From the NCBI RefSeq assembly GCF_016481275.1, contig NZ_JAEMNW010000011.1, positions 56,573 through 120,572 on the forward strand: a DNA stretch of 64,000 nt. The letters run 5' to 3'. Below, piece by piece: positions 51,890 to 59,516 of this stretch; position 1 is the stretch's first letter, and each line of letters begins with the position of its first letter. This DNA comes from Antrihabitans auranticaus. GTDB lineage: Bacteria; Actinomycetota; Actinomycetes; Mycobacteriales; Mycobacteriaceae. A model generated the notes under the pieces. It was not told the origin of the DNA. It saw nothing but the letters and a program-made list of their open reading frames with translations, and made no database searches. A program made the translations under genes and the position numbers.

Positions 51890-52564
51890 ATGAACTACGT
51901 GGCTAACCCCGGACCCGGCCGACCCCGGCTCGAACAGCGTCGACGGCCCGGCCCCACGCCGCGCGCGGAGATACTCGACGCTGCCGCAGAGCTTTTCACC
52001 AGCCGCGGTTACGCGAACACGTCGACGCGCAGGATCGCGGACGCCGTCGGAATCCGGCAGGCGTCGCTGTACCACCACTTCGGGACAAAGGACGACATTC
52101 TCGATGCGCTGCTTGCCGAGACCATCGCCGAGCCCATCGCGCTGGCCGAATGGTTGCTGCAGAACGTAGGCGATCCCGTTGCGAAGCTCTACGCGCTGGC
52201 TTTGTTCGACACCGCCCAATTGTGCTCGAGCAAGTGGAATCTCGGGGCGCTGTATCTCCTGCCCGAACTGCGGACCGAACGCTTCGAGTCGTTCCGGGTG
52301 CGGCGCGACGATCTGCGCGCCCACTACGCCGAGTTGGCCAAAGCGGTGATCGCCGCCGGCTCGGAGGTGGACGAGGGTGCGCAGTACCTGCCGTTCCGGC
52401 TCGTCGAGACCGTCATCAACATGCGCTCGGACGACGGCACGTCACCCGAGCACGCGCCGCGGCTGATCCCCGGCGCAGCCCTGCGGGTGATCGGCTGGAC
52501 GGGCGACCTCCATGCGGTCCGCGCCGAGGCCGAAGGCTTGCTCGAACTGCGGGTCTCGCGCTAG
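51890..52564 (+). CDS. TetR-family transcriptional regulator
   Basis: ATG at 51890 (a GTG at 51899 is also possible); 224 residues. The N-terminal helix-turn-helix is clear: ILDAAAELFTSRGYANTSTRRIADAVGIRQASLYHHFGTKDDIL. The C-terminal ligand domain is variable. It is divergent from the permease-DUF1989-carboxyltransferase-allophanate hydrolase operon and probably controls it. Its 3' end overlaps the convergent SRPBCC gene by 4 bases. Confidence 0.88.
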   Translation: MNYVANPGPGRPRLEQRRRPGPTPRAEILDAAAELFTSRGYANTSTRRIADAVGIRQASLYHHFGTKDDILDALLAETIAEPIALAEWLLQNVGDPVAKLYALALFDTAQLCSSKWNLGALYLLPELRTERFESFRVRRDDLRAHYAELAKAVIAAGSEVDEGAQYLPFRLVETVINMRSDDGTSPEHAPRLIPGAALRVIGWTGDLHAVRAEAEGLLELRVSR

Positions 52565-53022
52565 CCGTTCTCGGCCGCGGACTTGATTCTCGAGAGGGTG
52601 GAGTTCATACCGTCGACGAGCGCGACCTCGAAGCTGGTGTTTCCGCCCAATGCCTTCTCGATGCCGAAACTCGAAATCCACGAGGTGCCGGACGGCGGGA
52701 TCTCGCGGCGCTGGGTGAGTGTCGAGCCGTTCGCGTTCGGGGTGATCTCGAACGACCACACACTGCGGTTCTCCAGCACGCGGAACGCGATCGTCTTGTT
52801 CGGTTCGAACCGAACAACCTTCGACGTGGTCGGCCAGTACTTCCAGCCCTGCTTGTTCAGGTTGATGGTCCGCGTGCCCGCGCGCACCTTGCCCAGCGGC
52901 TGCATCCGCCTGCACTGCGGGCTCCACTCCGGCATCCGCTTGAGGTCGGATACGACCTCCCACACCTGGCCCGGGGGCGCGGCGATGTCGATGGATGCTT
53001 CGAGATTCTTGGCGTTTGACAT
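52561..53022 (-). CDS. SRPBCC (polyketide cyclase-like) protein
   Basis: ATG at 53022; 153 residues. The START-like fold is evident from IDIAAPPGQVWEVVSDLKRMPEWSP, the middle strands, and the long C-terminal helix (SFEVALVDGMNSTLSRIK). Such proteins bind hydrophobic ligands. The specific role is unknown. Stands alone, convergent with the TetR gene. Confidence 0.85.
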   Translation of the reverse strand: MSNAKNLEASIDIAAPPGQVWEVVSDLKRMPEWSPQCRRMQPLGKVRAGTRTINLNKQGWKYWPTTSKVVRFEPNKTIAFRVLENRSVWSFEITPNANGSTLTQRREIPPSGTSWISSFGIEKALGGNTSFEVALVDGMNSTLSRIKSAAENG

Positions 53023-53166
53023 ACCGACAGTATTACCGCAGGTCGGCGACACGCCCCGCGCGCCTCACGCGTAACACGTAATACTCGGAGCAGTATCGAC
53101 GATGGAGGAACTGCAACACAGATTTAACAACTGCCTCTGCCCGCGATACCCACGGAGTGATCGGTC

Positions 53167-53325
53167 GTGAAATTGCATTCGATCCTGCGCCGCCACGGCG
53201 ACAGCGCCATCCCGATACTCGAGACCGCCCGCCTACAGGGCAAGCCGAAGTCATGGCCGGGCGAGAAGCTCGAACGCCTGCTGACCCCCGGCGAGATCGA
53301 CCAGGTTCTGCACCACCGCGTCTGA
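53167..53325 (+). CDS. small hypothetical protein, 52 residues
   Basis: A GTG at 53167 with GGAG about 10 bases upstream starts MKLHSILRRHGDSAIPILET and ends in IDQVLHHRV. The sequence is basic, with helix-forming stretches. Codon third positions are rich in C and G as in neighbours. It would be the only gene in the 350 bases between the SRPBCC and REC-fusion genes. Confidence 0.4.
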   Translation: MKLHSILRRHGDSAIPILETARLQGKPKSWPGEKLERLLTPGEIDQVLHHRV

Positions 53326-53379
53326 GGTCCGCCGGGGGTTCGGTAGCTGCGACCTGCTCATGGTCGGCATACTCGAAGG

Positions 53380-55065
53380 GTGACGGAACCGCGCGTTCGT
53401 AATGAATCATCCGCGCAAATCAAACCTGCAATTCTCAGCGTCGACGACGACCCGGGCGTATCCCGCGCGGTCGTCCGTGATCTGCGGCGGCACTACGGCG
53501 AAAACTATCGAATCGTCCGGGCGCAGTCCGGCGCTGACGGCCTGGCCGCGCTCAGGGAAATGAAGCTTCGCGGCCAGGCGGTGGCGGTGCTGCTCGCCGA
53601 TTACCGCATGCCGGAAATGAACGGCATCGAATTTCTCGAGCAGGCCATGGACATCCACCCGTTTGCTCGACGGGTCCTGCTCACGGCGTACGCGGACACC
53701 GACGCCGCCATCGATGCCATCAACGTCGTCGACCTCGACCACTACCTGCTGAAGCCGTGGGATCCGCCGGAGGAAAAGCTGTATCCGGTGATCGACGAAC
53801 AGCTCGAAGCGTGGTTGTCGACCGATCAGCGGCCGATCACCGAGACGAAGATCGTCGGGCACCGCTGGTCGGCCCGCTCGTCTCAGGTCCGCGAGTTCAT
53901 GGCGCGCAACCAACTGTCCTATCGCTGGTACATGTCCGACGAGCCGGAGGGGGTACGCCTCCTCGAAGCGGCGGGCGCGGACGCCGACCACCTGCCTGTC
54001 GTCGTGACTGCCGCCGGAAACGCGCTCATCGATCCGACGGATGCCGAACTCGCCGACCGCGTCGGCCTCAGCACCACGCCTGCTCGTGACTTCTACGATT
54101 TGATCGTCATCGGCGGCGGGCCCGCCGGGCTGGGCGCCGCGCTCTACGGCGCATCGGAGGGGCTGCGAACCGTTCTCGTCGAGCGGACTGCGACAGGTGG
54201 TCAGGCAGGCCAGAGTTCGCGCATCGAGAACTATCTGGGTTTTCCCGACGGTGTGTCAGGGTCCCAACTCGCCGACCGCGCCCGGCGGCAGGCTGCGAAG
54301 TTCGGCGCCGAAGTCATCACGACGCGTGACGTCGTCGGTCTCGAAGTGAACGGTTCCGCGCGGACCGTCCGCTTCGCCGACGGGAGCAAGCTCGATGCCC
54401 ACACTGTCATCGTCGCGACCGGCGTCACGTACCGGAAGCACCCTGCCGCCAGCGTCGACGATTTCACCGGCCGCGGCGTGTATTACGGGTCCGCGATGAC
54501 GGAAGCACCACGCTGCGCGAACGAGGATGTCTACATCGTGGGTGGCGCGAACTCGGCAGGACAAGCGGCGGTGTACCTTTCGCGCAGCGCGCGGTCGGTG
54601 ACGATCGTGGTGCGCGCCGATTCGCTGGACAAGTCCATGTCCCACTACCTGATTCAGCAGATCCAGGGCATCGGAAACATTAGGGTCCGCCTGTGCACCG
54701 AGGTGATCGGCGTCGAGGGTGACACGCATCTCGAGCGAATCAGGTTGCGGGACAACGCGGGAAATATCGAGGAGACGGTGAGCGCCGGCTGGCTCTTCCT
54801 CTTCATCGGTGCCGCGCCGGGCACAGAATGGCTGGACGGCGTCGTCAAGCGCGACAACCGCGGGTTCGTTCTCGCCGGTCCCGATCTCGGCGCGAAGCCA
54901 CGCGGCTGGACCCTCGAACGGCCCCCGCACCATCTCGAGACAAGTGTCCCAGGGGTATTCGTCGCAGGTGATGTCCATGCGGAATCGGCGAAGCGCGTCG
55001 CGTCCGCGGTAGGAGAAGGAGCGATGGCAGTGATGCTCGTGCACAGATACCTGGCCATGCCGTGA
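53380..55065 (+). CDS. response-regulator / thioredoxin-reductase-like fusion protein
   Basis: GTG start; 561 residues. About residues 15-140 are a receiver domain with ILSVDDDP, the phospho-Asp in LLADYRMPEMNG, and the Lys of LLKPWD. About 155-220 is a glutaredoxin-like segment without its cysteines. From about 240 to the end is an FAD/NAD(P) oxidoreductase of the thioredoxin reductase type (IVIGGGPAGLGAALYGASEG, GGQAGQSSRIENYLGFP, VFVAGDV). The redox-active CxxC is missing: the region reads GVYYGSAMTEA. It may sense or transfer electrons without thioredoxin. Followed by a kinase gene. Confidence 0.88.
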   Translation: MTEPRVRNESSAQIKPAILSVDDDPGVSRAVVRDLRRHYGENYRIVRAQSGADGLAALREMKLRGQAVAVLLADYRMPEMNGIEFLEQAMDIHPFARRVLLTAYADTDAAIDAINVVDLDHYLLKPWDPPEEKLYPVIDEQLEAWLSTDQRPITETKIVGHRWSARSSQVREFMARNQLSYRWYMSDEPEGVRLLEAAGADADHLPVVVTAAGNALIDPTDAELADRVGLSTTPARDFYDLIVIGGGPAGLGAALYGASEGLRTVLVERTATGGQAGQSSRIENYLGFPDGVSGSQLADRARRQAAKFGAEVITTRDVVGLEVNGSARTVRFADGSKLDAHTVIVATGVTYRKHPAASVDDFTGRGVYYGSAMTEAPRCANEDVYIVGGANSAGQAAVYLSRSARSVTIVVRADSLDKSMSHYLIQQIQGIGNIRVRLCTEVIGVEGDTHLERIRLRDNAGNIEETVSAGWLFLFIGAAPGTEWLDGVVKRDNRGFVLAGPDLGAKPRGWTLERPPHHLETSVPGVFVAGDVHAESAKRVASAVGEGAMAVMLVHRYLAMP

Positions 55066-55078
55066 AAAGGGAAATGCC

Positions 55079-56536
55079 GTGAAGACCGAATTGCCCTGCG
55101 ACCCCGCAGAACTGCAGACGCTGTTCCTTTTCGAGAAGCTCGACGACGAACAGCTTGCCTGGCTGTGCCGCGACGGCCATATCGAAGAGATCGAGCCAGG
55201 CGTCGTCTACCGCGAAGGCGAACTGGCCACGTGCTTCTACGTCCTCTTGTCGGGTGAGCTCGCATTGCGAAAGCTTTCCGGTGGTGAGGATATCGAGACC
55301 GTGCGGACAGATCATCGGGGCTCGTATTCCGGTGCGTGGAGTGCCTACCTCGGCGATCGCGTCGAGCAGAAGTACCAGGCGTCGATGTACGTCACGAAAA
55401 CGGCACGCTTCTTCGTCCTCGATGCGGGCACCTTCGCCCGGATGATGCAGAAGTGGTTCCCGATGGCGGTACACCTGCTCGAAGGTGTGTTCTTCGGTAA
55501 TCAGAACGCCCGCATGGTCATCGACCAGCGCGAACGGCTGCTTGCCCTCGGGACGCTGTCCGCAGGTCTGACGCACGAACTCAACAACCCTGCGGCAGCG
55601 GCTGTCCGTGCGACCGCGCTGCTACGCGAACGGGTCGCCGGCATGCGGCACAAGCTCGGAATGATCGCCAAGGGGAAATTCGATCCAGCCGAACTGGAAT
55701 CGCTGATCAGACTGCAGGAGCAAGCCGCAGAGCAGGTGGCAAAGGCTCCCACTCTGACGCCCATGGAGGAATCCGATCGCGAGGACGTCCTCGGCGAGTG
55801 GTTCGAGGATCGCGGAATTGCCAACGGCTGGGATCTTGCGCCGACGTTCGTGCAAGCGGGCTTCGATGTCGGCTGGCTCGAGCGGGTCGAAGCGACGATC
55901 GGTGACGACGCGGATTTCGTGCTCGAGGGCGCGATCAGGTGGCTGAACTACACCATCGAAACCGAACTCCTGATGAACGAGATCGCCGATTCCACCAACC
56001 GAATCACGTCGCTGGTCAGCGCCGCGAAGCAGTATTCGCAGATGGACCGCGCGCCGTTCCAGGTGGTCGACGTGCACGAGTTGCTCGACAGCACCCTCGT
56101 GATGCTGGAACGAAAGATCGGCACGGGCATCGAGGTCGTCAAGGAATACGACCGGGGGCTGCCGCTCGTGCCCTGTTACGCGGCCGAGCTGAATCAGGTC
56201 TGGACCAATCTGATCGACAACGCGGTCGGCGCCATGGGTGGCAGCGGTGTGCTCACCGTGCGGACCTACAAGGAGAACGACTGCGCCGCAGTAGAAATCG
56301 TCGACACCGGTCCCGGCGTGCCGGAGGCAATCCAGAGCCGGGTCTTCGAGCCGTTCTTCACGACGAAACCCGTCGGCGAAGGGACCGGTCTCGGTCTCGA
56401 CATCTCGTTCCGGATCGTCGTCAACAAGCATCGCGGCGACATTCGGGTGGAATCGAAGCCGGGGAACACACGGTTCATCGTTCGGCTGCCGCTCACGGCG
56501 GCCAGGGAGGAGAGCGAAGATGACGCAGGGAATTGA
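55079..56536 (+). CDS. histidine kinase with N-terminal cyclic-nucleotide-binding-like domain
   Basis: GTG start 13 bases after the upstream gene; 485 residues. A CNB-type beta-roll covers about 10-130. The kinase follows: H-box LSAGLTHELNNPAAA near residue 165, a helical insertion (about 185-290), then the N-box LNQVWTNLIDNAVGAM and G-boxes (DTGPGVPE, GTGLGLDIS). No membrane segments, so it is cytoplasmic. It would phosphorylate the receiver domain of the upstream fusion protein. Confidence 0.9.
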   Translation: MKTELPCDPAELQTLFLFEKLDDEQLAWLCRDGHIEEIEPGVVYREGELATCFYVLLSGELALRKLSGGEDIETVRTDHRGSYSGAWSAYLGDRVEQKYQASMYVTKTARFFVLDAGTFARMMQKWFPMAVHLLEGVFFGNQNARMVIDQRERLLALGTLSAGLTHELNNPAAAAVRATALLRERVAGMRHKLGMIAKGKFDPAELESLIRLQEQAAEQVAKAPTLTPMEESDREDVLGEWFEDRGIANGWDLAPTFVQAGFDVGWLERVEATIGDDADFVLEGAIRWLNYTIETELLMNEIADSTNRITSLVSAAKQYSQMDRAPFQVVDVHELLDSTLVMLERKIGTGIEVVKEYDRGLPLVPCYAAELNQVWTNLIDNAVGAMGGSGVLTVRTYKENDCAAVEIVDTGPGVPEAIQSRVFEPFFTTKPVGEGTGLGLDISFRIVVNKHRGDIRVESKPGNTRFIVRLPLTAAREESEDDAGN

Positions 56537-56861
56537 TCCGTCGGTCGCACCGAGTGGCGCGGGTTGTGTCGAGTGTGACGGCGCCGGCGGTTGGTGGTTT
56601 CACCTGCGCCGCTGCGCGCAGTGCGGGCACGTCGGCTGTTGTGACTCCTCACCCGCCCAGCACGCGTCCAAACATGCGCGCGAATCCGGGCACCCGTTCA
56701 TCCAGAGCTACGAACCGGGCGAGGACTGGTACTGGAATTACGAAACCGAGCAGATGTACGACGGACCGGTCCTGACGGCACCCGTGCACCATCCGGTCGA
56801 GCAGACCGCGCCCGGACCCGCCGACCGACTGCCGCGCGATTGGCGCAATCACCTGCATTAG
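56520..56861 (+). CDS. UBP-type zinc finger protein
   Basis: The 113 residues start inside the kinase gene (17 base overlap). Cysteines and histidines of the UBP zinc finger are present: CVECDGAGG, RRCAQCGHVGCCD, QHASKHARESGHP. In eukaryotes the fold binds ubiquitin C-termini; in bacteria it occurs as small proteins beside redox genes like these. Probably a partner of the kinase or the fusion protein. Confidence 0.85.
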   Translation: MTQGIDPSVAPSGAGCVECDGAGGWWFHLRRCAQCGHVGCCDSSPAQHASKHARESGHPFIQSYEPGEDWYWNYETEQMYDGPVLTAPVHHPVEQTAPGPADRLPRDWRNHLH

Positions 56862-56874
56862 CGGTTAATCTCCG

Positions 56875-57744
56875 ATGGTGCCCGCACATGCCCTCGCGAT
56901 CGCCTTCGCCCTCGCCGCCGCACTCTGCATCGCCGTCGGCGCCGTTCTTCGACAGCGCGCGGCGGCAAAGGTGCCCGACGACGAGCTCGGCAAACTCGGA
57001 GCCGTCGGTTCGCTGACCCGCGTGCCGCTGTGGTGGGCGGGGACACTCGTCGGTATGGGCGGCTACATCTTTCAGGCTGCAGCCCTCGGTAAAGGTTCGC
57101 TGCTCTTGGTCCAGCCGCTGCTGGTCACGTCATTGCTGTTCGCCCTTCCGCTCGGCGCGTGGCTGACGAAGCGGTCGATCGCACCGCGCGAATGGGCCTG
57201 GGCGGGTGCGCTGACCGCAGCAGTCGCGATTCTGGTCGTCGTCGGCGATCCGCGTCCGGGTGAGAATCACGCCGAAGCGCTGCACTGGGCCATCATCGGA
57301 ATCATCGGATTGCCGCTGCTCGCAATGTGTCTGCTGACCGCTCGCGCGCGGACCGGTGCCCAGAAGGCAGTGCTGCTCGGCGTTGCCGCCGGCGCGCTGT
57401 TCGGTGTTGCGGCGGTGCTGACCAAGGGCGTGGTCGCGGTGGCGAGCGAAGGCGTCGGTGCGCTGCTCACCTCACTCGAGACCTACGCGCTCATCGTCGT
57501 CGGGATAACCGCAACTGCGGTGCAGCAGAACGCCTATCAGGCCGGCGACTTGCAGGCCTCGCTACCGGCTTCGACTGTCACCGAGCCGGTGATCGCGACG
57601 GCACTCGGCTTTGCCGTACTCGGCGAGTACCTGGACGCCGACAAGGAGGTCGCGCTGCTACTGGTCGCCGCGCTGGTCGTTATGGCTGTCGCAACGATTG
57701 CGCTCGCCCGCGAGTCCGGTCGCAGCGAGCAGGCCGTGGCATAG
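56875..57744 (+). CDS. DMT-type membrane transporter
   Basis: ATG at 56875 (GTG at 56878 possible); 289 residues with about nine or ten membrane helices. Two-fold repeat typical of drug/metabolite transporters or NIPA-like proteins: AIAFALAAALCIAVGAVLRQ and the C-terminal TVTEPVIATALGFAVLGEYL. Substrate unknown. Confidence 0.8.
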   Translation: MVPAHALAIAFALAAALCIAVGAVLRQRAAAKVPDDELGKLGAVGSLTRVPLWWAGTLVGMGGYIFQAAALGKGSLLLVQPLLVTSLLFALPLGAWLTKRSIAPREWAWAGALTAAVAILVVVGDPRPGENHAEALHWAIIGIIGLPLLAMCLLTARARTGAQKAVLLGVAAGALFGVAAVLTKGVVAVASEGVGALLTSLETYALIVVGITATAVQQNAYQAGDLQASLPASTVTEPVIATALGFAVLGEYLDADKEVALLLVAALVVMAVATIALARESGRSEQAVA

Positions 57745-57747
57745 TCC

Positions 57748-59385
57748 GTGGCCGCTGATTCGGCCTATCCGCTGCCGCCACGTCCACGTGGGCGGCAACT
57801 ACTGATTTCTGCTCCTGCGCTCGGAACCCGTTGGAGCGCGGGACTGCGGGCCGCCGTCGCATTCGGTGCGCCTGCGCTGGTCTGCACGGCACTCGGCTAT
57901 CCCCACGAGGCGCTGTCGGTGATTCTCGGCGCATTCGCGGTGCTCTACGGCGAGAACCGGCCCTACCGAGTCCGTGGGCGTGCCGTGCTGATCGCAGGTG
58001 CCTGCCTTCTGGTCTCGGCGACCCTCGGTGCACTTGTCGCACATAGCGATCCCGCTACAGGCCGGGAATTCCACATCCTCGAAGTGGCATTGCTCAGCGC
58101 GATCGCGGTGGTCGGCGTCTTCGTCGTGGATGCAGGTCGCCTCGGGCCGCCCGGCTCGTTCTTTTTCGTGCTCGTGTCGGCGGTCGGGCTGCTCATGGCA
58201 CGGTCCGGAGTATCGGTGGCGGTAATCATGAGTTGCACGGTGATCGGCGTTGCCTCGTCCTTCGTCGTCTCGATGGCGGGAATGCTCCGCGATCCGCACA
58301 AGCCGGAACGGACCGCGATTGCAGCGGCCTGTCGCGCGATCGACGAGTACTGCGCCGTCCGGGAACGCGGCGAACCGTTCGGCGGCGTCCGCTACCGCGC
58401 GGCCGAGGCGCTGTGGAACGGGTGGGCAGCGGGTTACGACGCCGGGCAGAACCACGAGCAGATGCAGACGCTGCTGGCCGCGCATCGGAAGTTCATGGGA
58501 TTTCGCGAACCTGTTCCGGATGGGGCGCAGGAGGATGGCCAGGCCTTTCAACTCGGCATCCCGTTGCCGCGACCGTCACTCGGCTTTCGGTTCCGGCGGT
58601 CTCTCGCGATGGACTCACACGCCGCCACGACCGCCGTCAAAACTGGAGTCGCCTGCGTCGGCAGCGGCGGAATCTGTGTGATCCTGGACCTCGGCCGGCC
58701 CGACTGGGCAATCATCGGCGCAGTTCTGATCCTGCATCAAGGCCTCGATCGAGTGTACGGAACTGTTCGCGGAGTGCACCGATTCGTCGGAACAGCACTC
58801 GGATTGGTGGTCTTCGCAGGATTGCACGAGGCCGGGCTGAGCGGATACGCGCTGATCGTCGTTCTCATGTTGTTGCAGTTCCTGATCGAACTGTTCATCG
58901 CCAGCAACTACGCGATCGCGGTCGCGTTCATCACGCCGCTCGCCCTACTCGTCGGCAGCGCCGGTCATGCCGACAGCCCGATCGGACCGATTGTTCGGGA
59001 CCGGTTCGTCGAGACGACGCTCGGCGTGCTCGTCGCACTGATCGTGCTCTGGGCGGTCTTACCCCGCGCCTACCGGCGAACCTTTCGCTGGACGAGAGCC
59101 CGTGTCCTCACCGTCGCTTGCGATCTGCTGCACAATCTCGAGGCTGACCCAGCCGCCCCCGAAGTGCGTGCGCTGCGGCGAGACCTGCAGTTCGAATTGA
59201 TCGGCTCGGAAAAAAGCGGAATCGATGCGGCGCACAACGATCGCGGCTGGACCGAGCGGAACTGGCCCGTCCACGCGGCGGCCAACAGACTCGGTCAAGA
59301 TTTGCTCGCCGCCTGCTGGGCTGCGCCGGGCGGCCGGCTACCGGATCCGGACCAGTGGGAGTCGAGGTTGCGCCGTCTCGCCTGA
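57748..59385 (+). CDS. FUSC-family-like membrane protein
   Basis: GTG start, 4 bases after the transporter stop; 545 residues. Two blocks of about six membrane helices (about 25-170 and 300-430) flank a soluble middle, and a C-terminal cytoplasmic tail follows. This is the layout of FUSC/YccS aromatic-compound exporters. The second block contains LDLGRPDWAIIGAVLILHQG, close to the FUSC signature. Likely co-transcribed with the DMT gene. Confidence 0.78.
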   Translation: MAADSAYPLPPRPRGRQLLISAPALGTRWSAGLRAAVAFGAPALVCTALGYPHEALSVILGAFAVLYGENRPYRVRGRAVLIAGACLLVSATLGALVAHSDPATGREFHILEVALLSAIAVVGVFVVDAGRLGPPGSFFFVLVSAVGLLMARSGVSVAVIMSCTVIGVASSFVVSMAGMLRDPHKPERTAIAAACRAIDEYCAVRERGEPFGGVRYRAAEALWNGWAAGYDAGQNHEQMQTLLAAHRKFMGFREPVPDGAQEDGQAFQLGIPLPRPSLGFRFRRSLAMDSHAATTAVKTGVACVGSGGICVILDLGRPDWAIIGAVLILHQGLDRVYGTVRGVHRFVGTALGLVVFAGLHEAGLSGYALIVVLMLLQFLIELFIASNYAIAVAFITPLALLVGSAGHADSPIGPIVRDRFVETTLGVLVALIVLWAVLPRAYRRTFRWTRARVLTVACDLLHNLEADPAAPEVRALRRDLQFELIGSEKSGIDAAHNDRGWTERNWPVHAAANRLGQDLLAACWAAPGGRLPDPDQWESRLRRLA

Positions 59386-59516
59386 CAGGTTCGTACGCGA
59401 CGCAAGCGGGTCGCCGTTAGTCTGGCTGCAGGTGTTGTCGGCCTATGCGGGATGGGCTGACTGGTCGGGTACTGGTCAGGTTGTTCACTGGGTTGGAAGG
59501 TCGAGGTTCGATTTCC

